Below, piece by piece: positions 43,425 to 56,100 of a stretch of DNA of 64,000 nucleotides. Within the stretch, counting starts at the first letter, position 1, and each line of letters begins with the position of its first letter. The notes beneath the pieces were generated by a model. That model was given only the letters and a program-made list of their open reading frames with translations, was not told where the DNA came from and did no database searches. Location of the stretch: contig JAHEWK010000001.1 in the NCBI GenBank assembly GCA_020740775.1, positions 5,146,001 through 5,210,000 of the forward strand, in the 5' to 3' direction. The DNA comes from Ilyonectria destructans. Lineage: Eukaryota > Ascomycota > Sordariomycetes > Hypocreales > Nectriaceae. Both the position numbers and the translations under genes were made by a program.

Positions 43425-46400
43425 AACACGGCTCTCGCAAAAGCTGCCCGTTGCTCGCTTTATTGGCGGTCGAGAGCCCTCACAGCCCGGGCTGGTGGTA
43501 ATTGCAGCAGTGCACACAGTCAGTGCCCTGCAGAAGGCTCAATGGCCGGGTTCCGCCCTGAAATCTCCGGCCTGGCTGTCGCAGTCGCCGTTCAGCTAGC
43601 GCGCACCGAGCTCGATGACTGCTCTCTCAAGCCCTAGGCTGTTGGCTTGACGCTTCTCACCGAGTGCATCTCGCAACGACGCTAGAACCCTTCCATATAA
43701 TTCTCCGGCCTCTCCGGGTTTCGCTGTTGGTGATGTTATTCCTGATCATCTCTGTCAAACCCACCTTGCGGAGCCCTGCGAACCGAGATCCTGGCCGCAG
43801 ATGAGATGCTCTCGAAACAACGAAGCCGTCGCCCCCAGCTCACCCTCAGTCCCCATAACTCCCTCCCCGGCCAGCCCCCGAGAGGCCCGGCTCGCAAGCT
43901 ACAGCGCAGCATTGCCTTTTGATCGCCAACCTCTTCCCTTGCTTAGTCGCCTTGCCCCAGGTAGGGCTGTCCCGGTAGCGGCATTTCCGGGGAGATCGAG
44001 ACGGCAGCCGACGCTGGTCCTGATTGGTAAACGAGGCAACCCTCCTTCTCATCGAGGCTGCTGCTGCGGCTGTCCATTGTGTCACCAACATGTCATCGCA
44101 GACGGCACTATGATGCACGAAGCAGAAGCGATGCAATAGAGTTCTGTCCATCCAGCCCTCTCTCCAGCCTTCTCCGAGCTACGCAGCCAGTCCCGCCAGT
44201 GAAGCAGCCCTTGCCGACAAAGATCCCGATGCCTCATGGTTGCAGTTCCTAATAACACGTGCGCCCACTCGACGCCATCCAATGGACGTTACACAACGCC
44301 TCTCGTCCGTTCTTATCTTGGCTTGAGTGGCGGCGGCCGACAGACATCTCTCATCCAGACATTGCTCCTGGGCTGAACCACTCACTTCTCACCCCCTCGC
44401 CTGATCGACAATCCCGCACCCGGCACCAAGACTTTTGCTAAGAATAGAGTACCGCTGGCTCTGGCTGCGGGCGAGAGTCGACACGTCGCACCCATCTCAC
44501 GCCATGTACAAATGCGCACGCAGCCGACCTCATCCCGCAGTTGACGATAGGATTGCCCGATTGCCTAGTCCCGTGCTCCTATCTCCATTATCTGCTCTGC
44601 ACCCAGCTTCCGCGTCGACGAATAGTTCCAGCTGCCCATTACCAATCATCCACCGGCCCCCGCATCCTCACCGGGATATCCCCCCTCCAGGATCGACCAT
44701 TCTCTCCGAAGACTCACCGTGCCCTCCGTCCAACCGCCAATACGAACTCCCTCGCCTTACTTGTCCCTCTCGTGTGTAGTCGACCCTTCAGTCTGCGTTG
44801 TTGGCTGTGTTCATGTGTGCGTATGTGGATGCCTGTGCCAAATCGCCAGCCTGGAAGCCCTGTAGTGCGCTGGCACGAACCGCCCGTCTACCCATTTCGG
44901 GCTGAGCTCCTCGTGTTGCTATCAATCCGACGCCAGTCACCATGACGTGTCTCACACCTTGGCTTAGCACACAGGCGTCGTGTGCAATCTCGACGGACTC
45001 TGTGGAGCGCATCAGTACTGGCAAACATGGACACTGTCGCTTCTGCCTTGTGTTCCCCACGTCGGAACGACTTGCTTTCTCGTTCGGCAAACACGTCGTG
45101 AGCCAAGCCCGCCGTGCGTCTCCGCTCAACCTAGGCCTCGCGAATCGTCGACGGGTTACCCTTCCTTCATTCATGGCAGCCTGGATCACCCGAGCATCGA
45201 TGCTTGGTGGGATCCCGCGCCGTCGAGATTGGTGTTCGCCAGCGTGTCCTTGTTTTGATAATTGCTACTAATATTGGTCATGGGCCCGACGTCATTGCGG
45301 GCAAGCGTATGTTACGTGGTCACAGCTCTAGATGTTTACAATCCCAATGCAATCTCAATGTTTACAGCTCTGTATCAATACTGATCCGCCCAACCTCCCA
45401 GCTTCGAGCCATATATATATCGATTTCAAGCCAGAGTAATACGGTACTTCAAAGTGTACTACGTTGCTTTGGCTTACACGCGGCCATTTTGCGCCAGTAT
45501 TGCGCGCCTGATTGGCTGGCAGTTGGGGTACAGTGTTCATTGGTCCAGGACTGCCCAGCTAGTGACTGGCGTATTCGTCTCTGAACTTACTTCGTTCCGA
45601 ATACTGTCCGTAGCTCGTGAGCATTCATGCAGGTAAATGGACTCTAGAAATTGGGTCTACTGAATATTTAGTTCGAGGCTATGATCTGTGGATTGAGGCC
45701 CGCTGGAGAACTGCGGGTCTGTTCTGCTACCTCGACCGCTCAAACAAGGGCTTCCTCGGCTTGTTCATGAACGAGAGCTAGCGGAAAGAAGTATCCCCAC
45801 AATCGCACCGACTATTTAGGAAGAAAGTAAACAAACAAACAAACAGGAAGACCCCCGAGGGTCACTGTTATCTTGGATCCAGCAGCGGCTGTCAGTGCCG
45901 AATCCAGACACGTCAGATATGGTCAATAATGTAAATGACCTTTCGTCGCAATTAACGGACACTATAGGGTAGCCGACGTTGCGGCAATGCCACAAAACCA
46001 CCTTGCCTAGACCGGGATTCAGATTGCATGGTGGAAATTTGGGGTGGTAAACCGGCTCGCTCATTAATGGAGACGATGGCCACCTCACCCGTTCATGCAC
46101 CTGAGAGCCCGTTTACGGTGAGTATGCACCGTCGAGGGGAGCGTCTAGTAGAGAGCCACCAGATAATGAGACGTCGTATGCACACCCCTCTACCATGAAA
46201 TCACAAATTGCGAGTCCGGGATGAACTCAAAACGAACCATCTGTGGTCTCCATGCAGAGACGTACAGATTGGGAGGAAACGAGCTCCTAGGTTCGAGCAA
46301 TGCCGATCCGGTCTAGACCCCGAAGGCCACGTCTTTGTCCATCCACCTAGTGTATAACGACGATCCCAAATTCGCCTTTGGCGACATTGATAGTCTAGTG

Positions 46401-47641
46401 GGGGAGAGACACGAAGAAGCAACAACGGTCCCAGTTCGGCCAATGCAATATGCGTAAAAGCCTGCCTTCTCCCAGCTGCTGCCCCTCTCTGCAAGGTAAA
46501 TCACACATAATGACGGCGCCGGCAAATCAACCAAGGAGCCACGGCTACGTATGGGACTCGCATTGTCTTGAACCCTGGGCAAGCTCAAATTGAGACATGC
46601 ATCTCGGGACCTCGGTGCCTGCGCCCCGTGCATCCCATGATCTCATCGGCCGATGAGTCGCCCGCAAAAGACAGGAGCATGATGGTGTTTTTCTTCTTTC
46701 ATCTTCCCTCCTCCGCCGGCTTCTGAGAATCCCATGCTGCGCCGCAGGACCCCTGGCGAACCCGGCGAACTGCGCTCGTCATTCGATGGCCGTTTGAGTC
46801 AATGTCTCTGATGGCCCAGGAACCCCTCAACCACCCACTGGTCTGGTGACTGACCGACAATTGCCAGCCGCGCGTTTTTATGCCCAGGCGGCACGGAATG
46901 GCAATGAAGTCTCTTCTCTCCAGACACGTGGACGAGTGAAAACGTTGGTTGGAATCATGAGACCACATGTGAGGTCGGCACCGCTCGTCCAAGACGAGAC
47001 TGAATGTGACACTCGTTAGCCCCAGCCTCAGCCCGGGCATGTCGTTCCGCTGTTCGGAGAGTTGGCAAATTCAGCCGCACGAGATACTGCCCCCCCTGCG
47101 GCTTCAACAACCCAATGGTGCCCAATGGAACTCAGCTCGATTTCCAGGGTGGCTAGGTAAGTTCCTTGCTAGTCACCACGACAAGTCCAGTATCAGGGAA
47201 CTAGACCTTCCTTGAAGCCGACTAGAAATGATATTCGCCAATTGATAGGCCGAATTGAAAGGGTAACTTTCCTGGGACTATACGTACATATGTAGACAGG
47301 CATCTCAGGCACAAGAGAGTAGAGCGTGCGGTATTGTGACCACGGGTAATTCTACCATTATCGGTAATCACATTCGTCTGATCTCAATCACCCTGGCTGC
47401 AGTCTGTTCATCTGGCGAGCAAAAATGGCATAAAGCAATATAATAAAGTTGTGGAGAAAAACCTTGATCGTGCTCTTCCTTCTGAGCCTTGTCTCACTGT
47501 ATGTGCTTGTTGTGGCTGGGCCAAACAAGCGTTGACATCATGACTTTTCAGGCAGCAGCCCAGCCTCTTCTGAATCCTCTCTCACAACTCCATTGACTTG
47601 ACATCTACACCCGAATACCGAATCGGCCCTGGATCATAGAA

Positions 47642-49555
47642 ATGACCAAACACCGGGTTATCTACTGGTTCCGTACCGATCTGCGCCTCCACGACTCACC
47701 AGCTCTAAAAGCGGCCTTGGATCTTGACCCCGCCGTGCTGTGGCCCATTTTCACCTGGGATCCATACTATGTCTATCGGGCCAGAGGGGGGCTGAATCGA
47801 TGGCAATTTCTGTAAGTGAATCATGGAGTCTTTTGGTCTCTGATATGCCGTGTCTAAATCATGCGCAGTTTGGATTGCCAAAATGACTTGTCCGAGTCCA
47901 TCACCAAGCTTAACCCCGAGTCCAAGCTATTCGTGCTGAGAGAAGCTCCCCAGACTCTGTTTCCCAAACTGTTCAAAGCCTGGAAGGTTACACATCTGGT
48001 ATTTGAAAAGGATACAGATTCCTATGCTCGTGAACGCGATAGCGTTGTCGTCCAAGCAGCCAAAGATGCTGGTGTTGAAGTCATCATCCGTTCTGGTCGA
48101 ACCTTGTGGGATAGTGACCAGGTCGTTGAAAAACACATGGGGAAACCTACCATGTCAATCTCCCAACTGCAAGCAGCAGGGAAGAAAGTTGGAGATATAC
48201 GCAAACCGATTCCAGCTCCAGACTATCTCCCAGGCCCCGGGGACATGCCTGTCGATTTTGACCAAGACCAACCAGAGACAAAGCCCGACCTCAACTCCGA
48301 GCGGAGAACAGAAACAGACACGGGATACAACGGGATTGCGGGGCCAAATGGAGACTTTGCTATCGAAACAATGGAGGAACTGGGCTTCCCGTCTGCCACG
48401 ACTCCACACCGAGGAGGTGAAACCATTGCTTTGAGGATGCTCGATAAGATCATCGCGAACAAGAGATACACGGCCACATTTGAGAAGCCCATGACGAGCC
48501 CTGCTCAGTTCGAGCCGCAATCAACAACGTTCCTCTCTCCGTTCCTCCACTTTGGAGCTCTCTCTGTGCGGGAGTTCTACTGGCGCGTTCAAGACGTCGT
48601 CACGTCCTTTGGCAAAGGCGCTTCCTCACCACCCGAGAGTCTCACTGGGCAACTGCTCTTCCGGGACATGTATTTTGCTGCCCAGGCGGCACTGGGGCCG
48701 GTTTTTGCCCAGACTGCAAAGAACCCATACTGTCGATTTATCCCCTGGCACCTCCCATCGAAGAGGGATCCTTCCACCGGCATGGTAACAGGAGAGTACC
48801 ACGTGGATTCGGAGGAAGCGGACGTCTGGTTCAAGAGATGGAAGTGGGGGGTTACGGGATTTCCATGGATCGACGCCCTGATGCGACAACTCAGGGTTGA
48901 AGGATGGATACACCATCTTGGGCGACACAGTGTCGCCTGTTTCCTCACGAGAGGCGGATGCTATATTGACTGGGAGCGTGGCGCCGAAGTCTTTGAAGAA
49001 TGGCTATTAGACCATGAACCAGCCTGCAACGCGGGGAACTGGCAATGGCTTTCTTGCACGGCCTTCTTCTCGCAATACTTTCGGTGTTACAGCCCCATCG
49101 CGTTTGGTCAGAAGTGGGATAAGCAGGGAAACTTCATTCGCCGATGGGTACCTGAGTTGAACGGCATGGATGAAAAGTACATATACGAGCCCTGGAAAGC
49201 CCCCCTTCTGGACCAGAAGAAGGCCGGAGTCCGCATCAAGGGCGATGGGCTAACTGAGGTGGAAAAGGGGACATATCCCAAGCCAATGTTTGCTTTCTCG
49301 CAGAGACGAACTGTGTGTCTTGCCGCCATGAAGACGTCATACAATGCCCATCTTTATGGTAACGACAGTCGGGTCCTGGATGGAACCTGGCGTGGCATGT
49401 TCCCAGACGATGGTGAGACGGAAATGCAGGGGGATTTGGGTGGCGATGACAACCGAGGCCACCAGGAAAAGAAGCAGGGGGGAAGTACGAGCAAACGAGG
49501 TGCCGGCAAAGTCAACGCTAATACGGCTTCTAAGAAGCAGAAGACTTTGATTTAA
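47642..49555 (+). CDS. (6-4) photolyase / animal-type cryptochrome
   Basis: Two exons (47642-47811 and 47869-49555; 57-bp intron) give 618 residues. The N-terminal Rossmann domain begins HRVIYWFRTDLRLHDSPALK and ends in the RWQFLLDC motif that the intron interrupts. The C-terminal FAD-binding domain has FLSPFLHFGALSVREFYW, GFPWIDALMRQLRVEGWIHH, HLGRHSVACFLTRG and NAGNWQWLSC. The paired histidines of (6-4) photolyases are present (about His406 and His410). The Trp/FAD region and the NAGNWQWLS segment fit the animal cryptochrome/(6-4) branch rather than CPD class I. Such enzymes reverse (6-4) pyrimidine photoproducts with blue light; some fungal members also regulate light responses. The tail (residues about 570-618) is hydrophilic and ends in a basic SKKQKTL-type stretch, possibly a nuclear signal. 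Its stop is 78 bp from the convergent neighbour's stop. Confidence 0.94.
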
Positions 49556-49636
49556 CACACTTTGAAAGACTATTAAAGCTGTAGTTCGACCAATAGTAGA
49601 TGTATATTACATGTTCAGCTGTCTCGTATAAAAGCA

Positions 49637-50743
49637 TCAAAATTGCTCCTTTGGGTCCGCTAAGCGGGACCACTCCATCGCCCAGAGTTGATGGTCTTTC
49701 ATAGTCTGTTTATCAGTGGCTTTGGTCTGATTGTCGAAGGCGATCTCTGAGAGATGGCGGAACATTTCCGGTTTTCCATTGATGGCTGCGGCGTAGAGAT
49801 GCTGTTCTGCCTTCTCCACGTCGCTGGACCGCAGCAGTTGGCCAAGCTCAACGTCCGCCTCCGAGGAACCAGAATTCGGTATCGCCTGGAATACCTCCTT
49901 TGCTTCTGCAGGTCGTTGAAGCTTCACGTATGCCTTTCCAAGGTACAGTTGGCACTGGGACTTCCATTCAAAATCCTCCCCGTCGAGAAGGAGAGCCCGT
50001 TTTAGGATCTTGGCCGCGGCATCGTACTTCCCAAGCTCGTAAAGCATCTCGCCCTCAATAGTCAGGGCATTGGGGTCCTTTCCTTCGGAGACCAACTGCT
50101 TGAACCGGGTTTCGACCTTTCTCAATTGCGACTTTTGGCCCCAGGCGTGTGAATGGATGAGTTGCCTGGCTAGGGAAAGGGTGGCAGGACGGTGACCCAT
50201 GTCTGCGGCAGATGCCCACATTGCAACGGCAAATGATTGCGAGCTTCTAGGCTCCCTGATGTGTCTCATGATGCAGCCGACATCATACAAGACGCGGGCG
50301 GAAATGGCATTTTCTGATAACACTGAGTTAGCCACTGATCAATATGAGAGGTATCCCAGAAATTACTCACGTCCTGCTAGCCTAACACTCCAGGGAGATG
50401 AGCCCTTCTGAATCGCTTCGGCAAACCTCCGTGCAACCTCATAGTACTGCGCTGGGGGCAGACTGTCGAACAAGCCAGACATCTTGATAACGTCCTCAAA
50501 TGTCTGGAGCGTGATGCCTTCAAGATTGTAGACCTCGGCAAATGATGGCCCCACCTTTGGTGCACGCGGCGCATGCGACGTACGCGGCGCGGCGTATGAA
50601 CGAGTTTGACAAGTTTCGTGAGAAAGGAGCTGCCCTGAGCGAACAGTGTGTAAACTCGACAATGTGAGTGCCGCGGATGGTGACGCTGAGCTGAAACGCA
50701 ACAGCTGGTTGCACATCTTCCGGGTCCTCACATGGCGAGACAT
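49637..50743 (-). CDS. Mitochondrial TPR/Sel1-like repeat protein, uncharacterised
   Basis: Two exons (50743-50371 and 50313-49637; 57-bp intron with CTAAC branch site) give 349 residues. I chose the ATG at 50743 (ACGACCATGTC); the frame is open upstream to 50941 but that part reads like leader and lacks protein character. The N-terminus is Arg/Ser-rich, lacks acids and contains RSYAAPRTSHAPRAP, which fits a mitochondrial presequence. The rest is helical, with repeated A/L/Y patterns such as ALTIEGEMLYELGKYDAAAKILKRALLL and CQLYLGKAYVKLQRPAEAKEVF, which resemble tetratricopeptide repeats, and SFAVAMWASAADMGHRPATL, which resembles a Sel1 repeat. Both repeat types are protein-protein interaction modules. 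No enzymatic motif is visible and the partner is unknown. Confidence 0.82.
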
Positions 50744-51213
50744 GGTCGTGATCTGAGTACTATAAGTGGCAGTAGTGAGCGCTGGGTAAAATTTGATATC
50801 CCAATTCGTCGGCTTCGTCGAAAGGGAAGCGATTCTATAAGTGAGGTTGAGGACCCCAAGTTGTGTGATTGCGTGAGGTTGGATGGAGCACCAGCCACAC
50901 AAGCGGCAGCCACAGCCCAATGGGCCAATCACGGACCGCATGGCTTCAAGGTGAGCAAACTCTCACCGAAAAACCGACCTCAGATATAATTTTTTTCCGA
51001 GATTGGTCGACACCAGCTTGTGACAACAAAACCCACGCCCCAACGCAACAACTCACAGTCCTCTATCAACTCCCTATCGTTGTCAATTCTACGGCACACA
51101 GGGCACGGAATATATTTCTATCTTCTTTTGGCGCCCTAGCCGCATGAACGGCTCCTGAATCTCATCTCACTCACACTCCAAATTCCTCCGCCATCCAGTC
51201 TCACACGCCAACA
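50744..51213. promoter_or_regulatory. Bidirectional promoter between the TPR gene and UTP16
   Basis: The two starts lie 470 bp apart on opposite strands, so this spacer must serve both. The UTP16 side (51130-51213) is a CT/CA-rich leader (CTCATCTCACTCACACTCC). Confidence 0.55.
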
Positions 51214-52097
51214 ATGGCTCCAGCAAAAACCCGAAAGAGAAAGTCGGGCCAGGACTTGCCTACCGATAAAACCATTGGCTCAGCCAGCTCGGAGGACTCT
51301 AAGCGTCAAAGAAAGCTGCCGGTGAGAGCCAAGGATGGCGAGGCCCCCACAGCCACTTCAACACCCGCGCAAGGGAGCATGAAGGTATTCACTGATGAAG
51401 ACGACGCAAAGCCAGTCTCAGTGGCACCTTCGAAGCCCGACGCTCCGGCCCTTGAGGATGAGGAGGAAGAGGATAGCGATGATGAGGCGCCAGAGGCTGT
51501 GTCAACCAGCAAGGTAGCATCTGATATCAAGAAGTCCGCCCAAGCAGCCCAGAAGGCCGCTCGAGAGTGAGTCTCCTCCGCTATTAGTCTTCCCTGGTCA
51601 CGAGCGTTTATTAACCCGTTCTACCTAGACAAGCCGCAGAGCTGAAGCGTAAGCGCCAGCAAAGAGACACCCTCCTCAAGCAACAAGCTGAGGAGCGCAA
51701 GAAGGCTGAGGAAGAAGCCCCGACAGCTGAAGACACAGTTCAAACCGAGTCGCTCACCAAGAAACGACGGACCGATAAGGTCCAGGTGCCCAACCTCCTA
51801 CCCGCCGAATTCCTCACCGACTCGTCGAGCGAGGATGAGGCCGAGGACGACAGGTTGGTCTCCGCCGGGCGCCCAAAGAGGAGAAAGATCACCACGATTC
51901 AGAAGAGTCTTGCGCGCGAGTCCAGGGGGCCTCGAGATGAAAGGGTTGGCTCCACTGTGTATCGCGTGGCGAAGAAGGTGGACGAGCGGATGGCCCCGAA
52001 GTTGGGCAAGTACGCCAAGAGCTCGAAGGATTTGCTGCTCAAGAGGAATCGCACCGCCGTCAAACCTCAGCGCTCGGGCTTCTTGGTAAAGAAGTGA
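51214..52097 (+). CDS. utp16: U3 snoRNA-associated protein UTP16/Bud21-like
   Basis: Two exons (51214-51566 and 51629-52097; 62-bp intron, donor GTGAGT, acceptor CTAG) give 273 residues. The protein is highly charged: a basic start (MAPAKTRKRKSG), an acidic tract (LEDEEEEDSDDEAPE), a Lys/Glu/Gln helix (QAAELKRKRQQRDTLLKQQA), then the part I take as the family signature: VPNLLPAEFLTDSSSEDEAE, RPKRRK, STVYRVAKKVDERMAPKLGK and the end RNRTAVKPQRSGFLVKK. In yeast Utp16/Bud21 belongs to the small-subunit processome and helps 18S rRNA maturation in the nucleolus. The assignment rests on recalled family pattern and should be checked by profile search. Length fits. Confidence 0.78.
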
Positions 52098-53163
52098 GGT
52101 CGAGGTTACAGTGTGATCAGTTACTTCTTGCTTGCTTTTTGTCCCAACAAACTCTTCGGAAACGGCAAACTTGGTGCCATATGCACTCATGTCAGACTGT
52201 CACGGTCAATTACTCCAAACGCAAGTCTTTATAGCCGCCTAGAGCCGCATGTTGCGGATCAAAACTACGTCGCATGCAGAAGGAGCACAAGGTGGTATCG
52301 AAAGGAATGCGCGGTAGTTAGATATGCCTCCAGTTATAGGAGTATTCGACAGGGACCAGCACGGCTTTAAAATGGACATAACCAAAATTTGTCGTCCGGA
52401 CTTTATTTCGACATCCCACAGTGTAGAGTCACGCTGGCAGTTTAGGCCAGCGAATAGATATATTGAGTTCACTGTTTTCTTTCATTCACACGGTCATATT
52501 GGATGCGTGCTACCCTGGACCACATTGTTTGAGAACTTCATTCTGATCCCATGCGAAGGCCATCTCGCTTAGCAAACTAGGTACGCGGCTACTCCACAGT
52601 GAAGGTGTTGCCACCCAAAGGGCCCACGGAAGATGTTTCTGACTCAAAGTAAATCAACCCGACTCCACGGCGAGGGAATTCATAATTAAATTAGAACCAC
52701 ACCGACGCAACGCTGACCATTACGAGTTCTTAGTCAACCCCTACGTAGCCAGCCAACAGACTTCGGACCCAACTCGGCTGTGTTCGAGGGTAAAAGACGT
52801 CGCTAAGAACTCGCGTACCTTTTGCAGGGCTCGCCTGGACAAAACACCCAGACGGCCCTAACAGCGGGTGACAGGGCCATAATGTGGTCGATATCCTGTG
52901 GGCCGCGTGTTGGTTGGTGCTTGTCAGTACCAGCTGCGTGGCGACGGTCGTCACAGCATCGCTTCGTGCAGGTGCGAAATGTGAGACTGGGACATGGGCG
53001 GAAGGACAGAAACACGACGGGGACTTTTGACGAACCGGAATGCAAGGCTGGCCACGCAGGTAATTGAGAGCTGCAGTCTGCAGCTCCATATCCAGTAGTG
53101 GGGGGAAGATGGACTCACTGCTGCCATTCCCCGCGTCAAGGTGCATCCGGTGGTGGACCAGTG

Positions 53164-53193
53164 ATTGAGACCCATTGAGACCCATTGAGACCA
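53164..53193. repeat. 10-bp tandem repeat (ATTGAGACCC), 3 copies
   Basis: Three adjacent copies, the last ending ACCA. Confidence 0.85.
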
Positions 53194-56100
53194 GCCAGGA
53201 GCCGAGACGTTTCCAACAGGGCTGTTCCCTGTTCGAGGGCACGATAACGACCAGCGCAGTCGGCGTGTTGCGATTGGACAGCAGTGACAACCGGTCAGTG
53301 GAAAGGAGGAAGCCTCGAGTGGGGAGTGAAGGCCTCAGTGGGAGACTAGACGCACAACCCTAAACGATTGCAAGTGTTCGCAAGAAATGCCGATTGGGTT
53401 TCTCCGTTGGCCCTATTGCTGTATGTGTAATTAGTCGTCACGAAGTTGCGGTGGGGGGGCGAAGCTCGGGAGATGAGGACGAAAAGGAGGGTGACGGGGA
53501 TGAAATCAATAGTGGCAATACCCATGAGGCTATAACAAGTGACATATATGTCAGAGTGGGCTACGAATCCCTGGACCCGAGACAAAGAAACAACTTCCCA
53601 AACAACTGTGAGGAAGGAGCGACAACTTGGCCGGTAGTACCGGCGCCGGGGGGTAGGCAAGTAGGCAAGCCGGGACACAGCACAATTCTCCCGCTCTCCG
53701 GGGTAAGCATAAGTGCTGCGCCACGGCACTCGCAATTGTGGGGCCTTCTGATACCAACTCTTGTCCCAAGCTCTGTCGCGAATGATAGAGAGTTTTGGTA
53801 CGGCACATCCGTTGCTTCAGGACTGGAAGGGGATGGAAATATCATGCTTGCAAATTTGGAAGCCAGAGCTGATGAGACAACTTGTTGGCCAGTCGGTGCC
53901 TCTTGCCGTGGCTCTGCTTGCCTCGGGAGATCGACGCAAGCAATTAGACGCCCTGACTCGTGGCTCGCTGGAAGACATGGCGTATGGGCTGTTATTGGTG
54001 ATCGACGTGGAGAGGGACTGAGCCACCACGAAGTCCGGAGCCTCTAGCTAGCGCTCTTCTGGAATCGGATGCTCACCCGGCCAGGCAGTGATAGCGTCGC
54101 CACGTGGTTGCAAGGTGACAGCCAGTGTCAGTCAAGAGGCAAGACAGGTTCAAGCGGGCTACATAGAAGCCATACCTGGAAGCTCTGGAAGCCATTGTGG
54201 CAAATCATCACTGAAAATCTCACAGTCGGTCGGAGTATTTCTTATGATGCATTACATCAGCCTCTTGCACGGCCAATGTCGCTTTCAGCCACCACATCTA
54301 GGTAGTGTCCCTACAACGGAGTAAGTTGGCCGTCAGCTGTGTGCTTCCTCAATCCGGAGTATGGAAGCGACACCCGCGCCTACCAGTCATTGTTGGTATT
54401 GAAAGGCTAAAATAGGTTGGATTAAAAAAAGCAATAACGGTTCATCGATCACGACGGCGGAACATATCTGCGGGGAACTTTCAACACTGTCCCAACATCA
54501 CAAGAGCGCTGTCGATGACGCCAAGAGCTTGCGCGATCTCGGGCGGCAAAAAGCATGCAATAATGCGCTTCGTTCACAGGAAACTCGCGATCTGCGTTTT
54601 AGGGCCAAGCAAGCTGAATGACGAGCCGATACCGATGGCTTCCAGGGCGTGATTCGTTTTGGCTGCAGTGCGGGCTAAGATGGGGCGCACTAAAGATCAT
54701 CACCGGGGCTAAACTTGCATTGAAGAGGCAAGCCATGTGCCGCCGTTGTATCTAGGACTTGCCCAAGCCTCAACAGACCGGCGTGATGAAAGCTCCAAGC
54801 CGTCTGCACGTTAGGTCCGTGCCATAGTTTGGGGTGGCAGCTGGTTGGACACGTGTGTTTCTCCCGCCGCATTGAAAGGGCCGTGGCGTTCAAGTTGTGC
54901 CGAGCGGGGGTGGGAGATGATGGATCCTGGAATCCTTCTCGAAAGCGGCGGAGAGGGAGACGCAAATGGGATGGAGATGGGACGAAAAGGAAACTGGCTT
55001 AGGACAAACTAGAGGCATATGGTAAAACGGATGCAAGTCGCCGGCGCTGGTAACCCCGATCTCCGTTCCCAGAAAAGGAAGTCGTGCGTCTGTCACCACA
55101 AGAGTGACCGGTCAGGTATCAATGCTAGATGGGACACACTGACAAGGGAGAGCCTGGTACGGCCAACATCCGCGCTCGGACGTGATGCACCCGGTCAATC
55201 ATCAACCCGGCATCCCCCAGTCTGGCGACACAATCGAGACGGGTGTGTAGTGTGTAGTGTGCCAGTGTGTAGGAGCTGTGGCGAGGAGGAACAGCGGCAG
55301 TCAAGATAATGCCGGTACCAGATGGGGATGTGGGAAGCTGCAAGATCGGTTTTCGAGATTCGGTGAACAGTTGTGATGAGGTGAGTCTATCCACCGGCAT
55401 AGAGTGCCGATGAAGGAAGGCCGGTGGTTGTTTGGGTCTCAAATGCATTGCCCATCTGCCCGTCTGCCGGGTGACATCCTTCGGCTTGCCCCCTCGGCTT
55501 GCCCCGACGCGGCTCGTCCGGTCTCGTCTCGTCTCTTCCACCCGGTGAAGCAGATGTCGACGGAGGATTCGCTGGACCACGCACTTGGAACACGGGCGGG
55601 CCACGGAAGCACCCTAGACCGGCGGCCATCCACGAGCCGGATACTGCTTTGGTTGGTACAAAGTCGAGTCTATCGTCGTTTGACAATGCGGACTGGAAGT
55701 TGGAAGGGCTGCAGGTTGACCTGTGCTTCGTACCAGAACGAACATCGCTGCCGGGTGTTGCCAGTCGCTAGCTGCGTCTCTTATGTCGGGTTGCCCGTGG
55801 TGGGCCACGTCAAGACCAACAGAGACTGAAAGGAAACTTTGTTCCAGGGACCAAACCAAACAAAGCTATATAACTCGGGTTGTATATGCGAGTGACCTTG
55901 GATTGGGAAATGTACAACCCATTTGTCCCACAAGGACAAGAGGTAACCGAGCAGAACGGCGTATTCATTTCCGATTTGGATTCCGCAATTGGAGATTTCC
56001 AAGGCTAGGTCAGATGGGAAGGAGCGACGCAGGGCCAAGGTGCATCGCGGCTGGACCCATGTCCGCGCTAGACCCATATGAGGACTAACCCACCGCCGTT

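Larger units (their letters stand above)
39593..47641. other. Long gene-poor stretch with scattered simple repeats
   Basis: About 8 kb without a gene I can support. At about 40140-40290 the plus strand is purine-rich (GGGAACGGGGATGGGAACGG, then AAGAAGAAGAAG), giving the pyrimidine-rich promoter expected upstream of the minus-strand membrane-protein gene. Many frames of 100-200 codons overlap on both strands (for example 40435-41037, 40550-41164), but none has a domain. The 107-codon frame at 41552-41875 minus is the only one with a vaguely protein-like tail (YYYVVSIEMRRAWRRAFVRM) and is not strong enough to call. The last 400 bp should contain the photolyase promoter. Confidence 0.45.

Noticed and set aside
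53394..54047. 217-codon open frame on the plus strand
   Set aside because: Low-complexity start, overlapping minus-strand frames of similar length, no domain.
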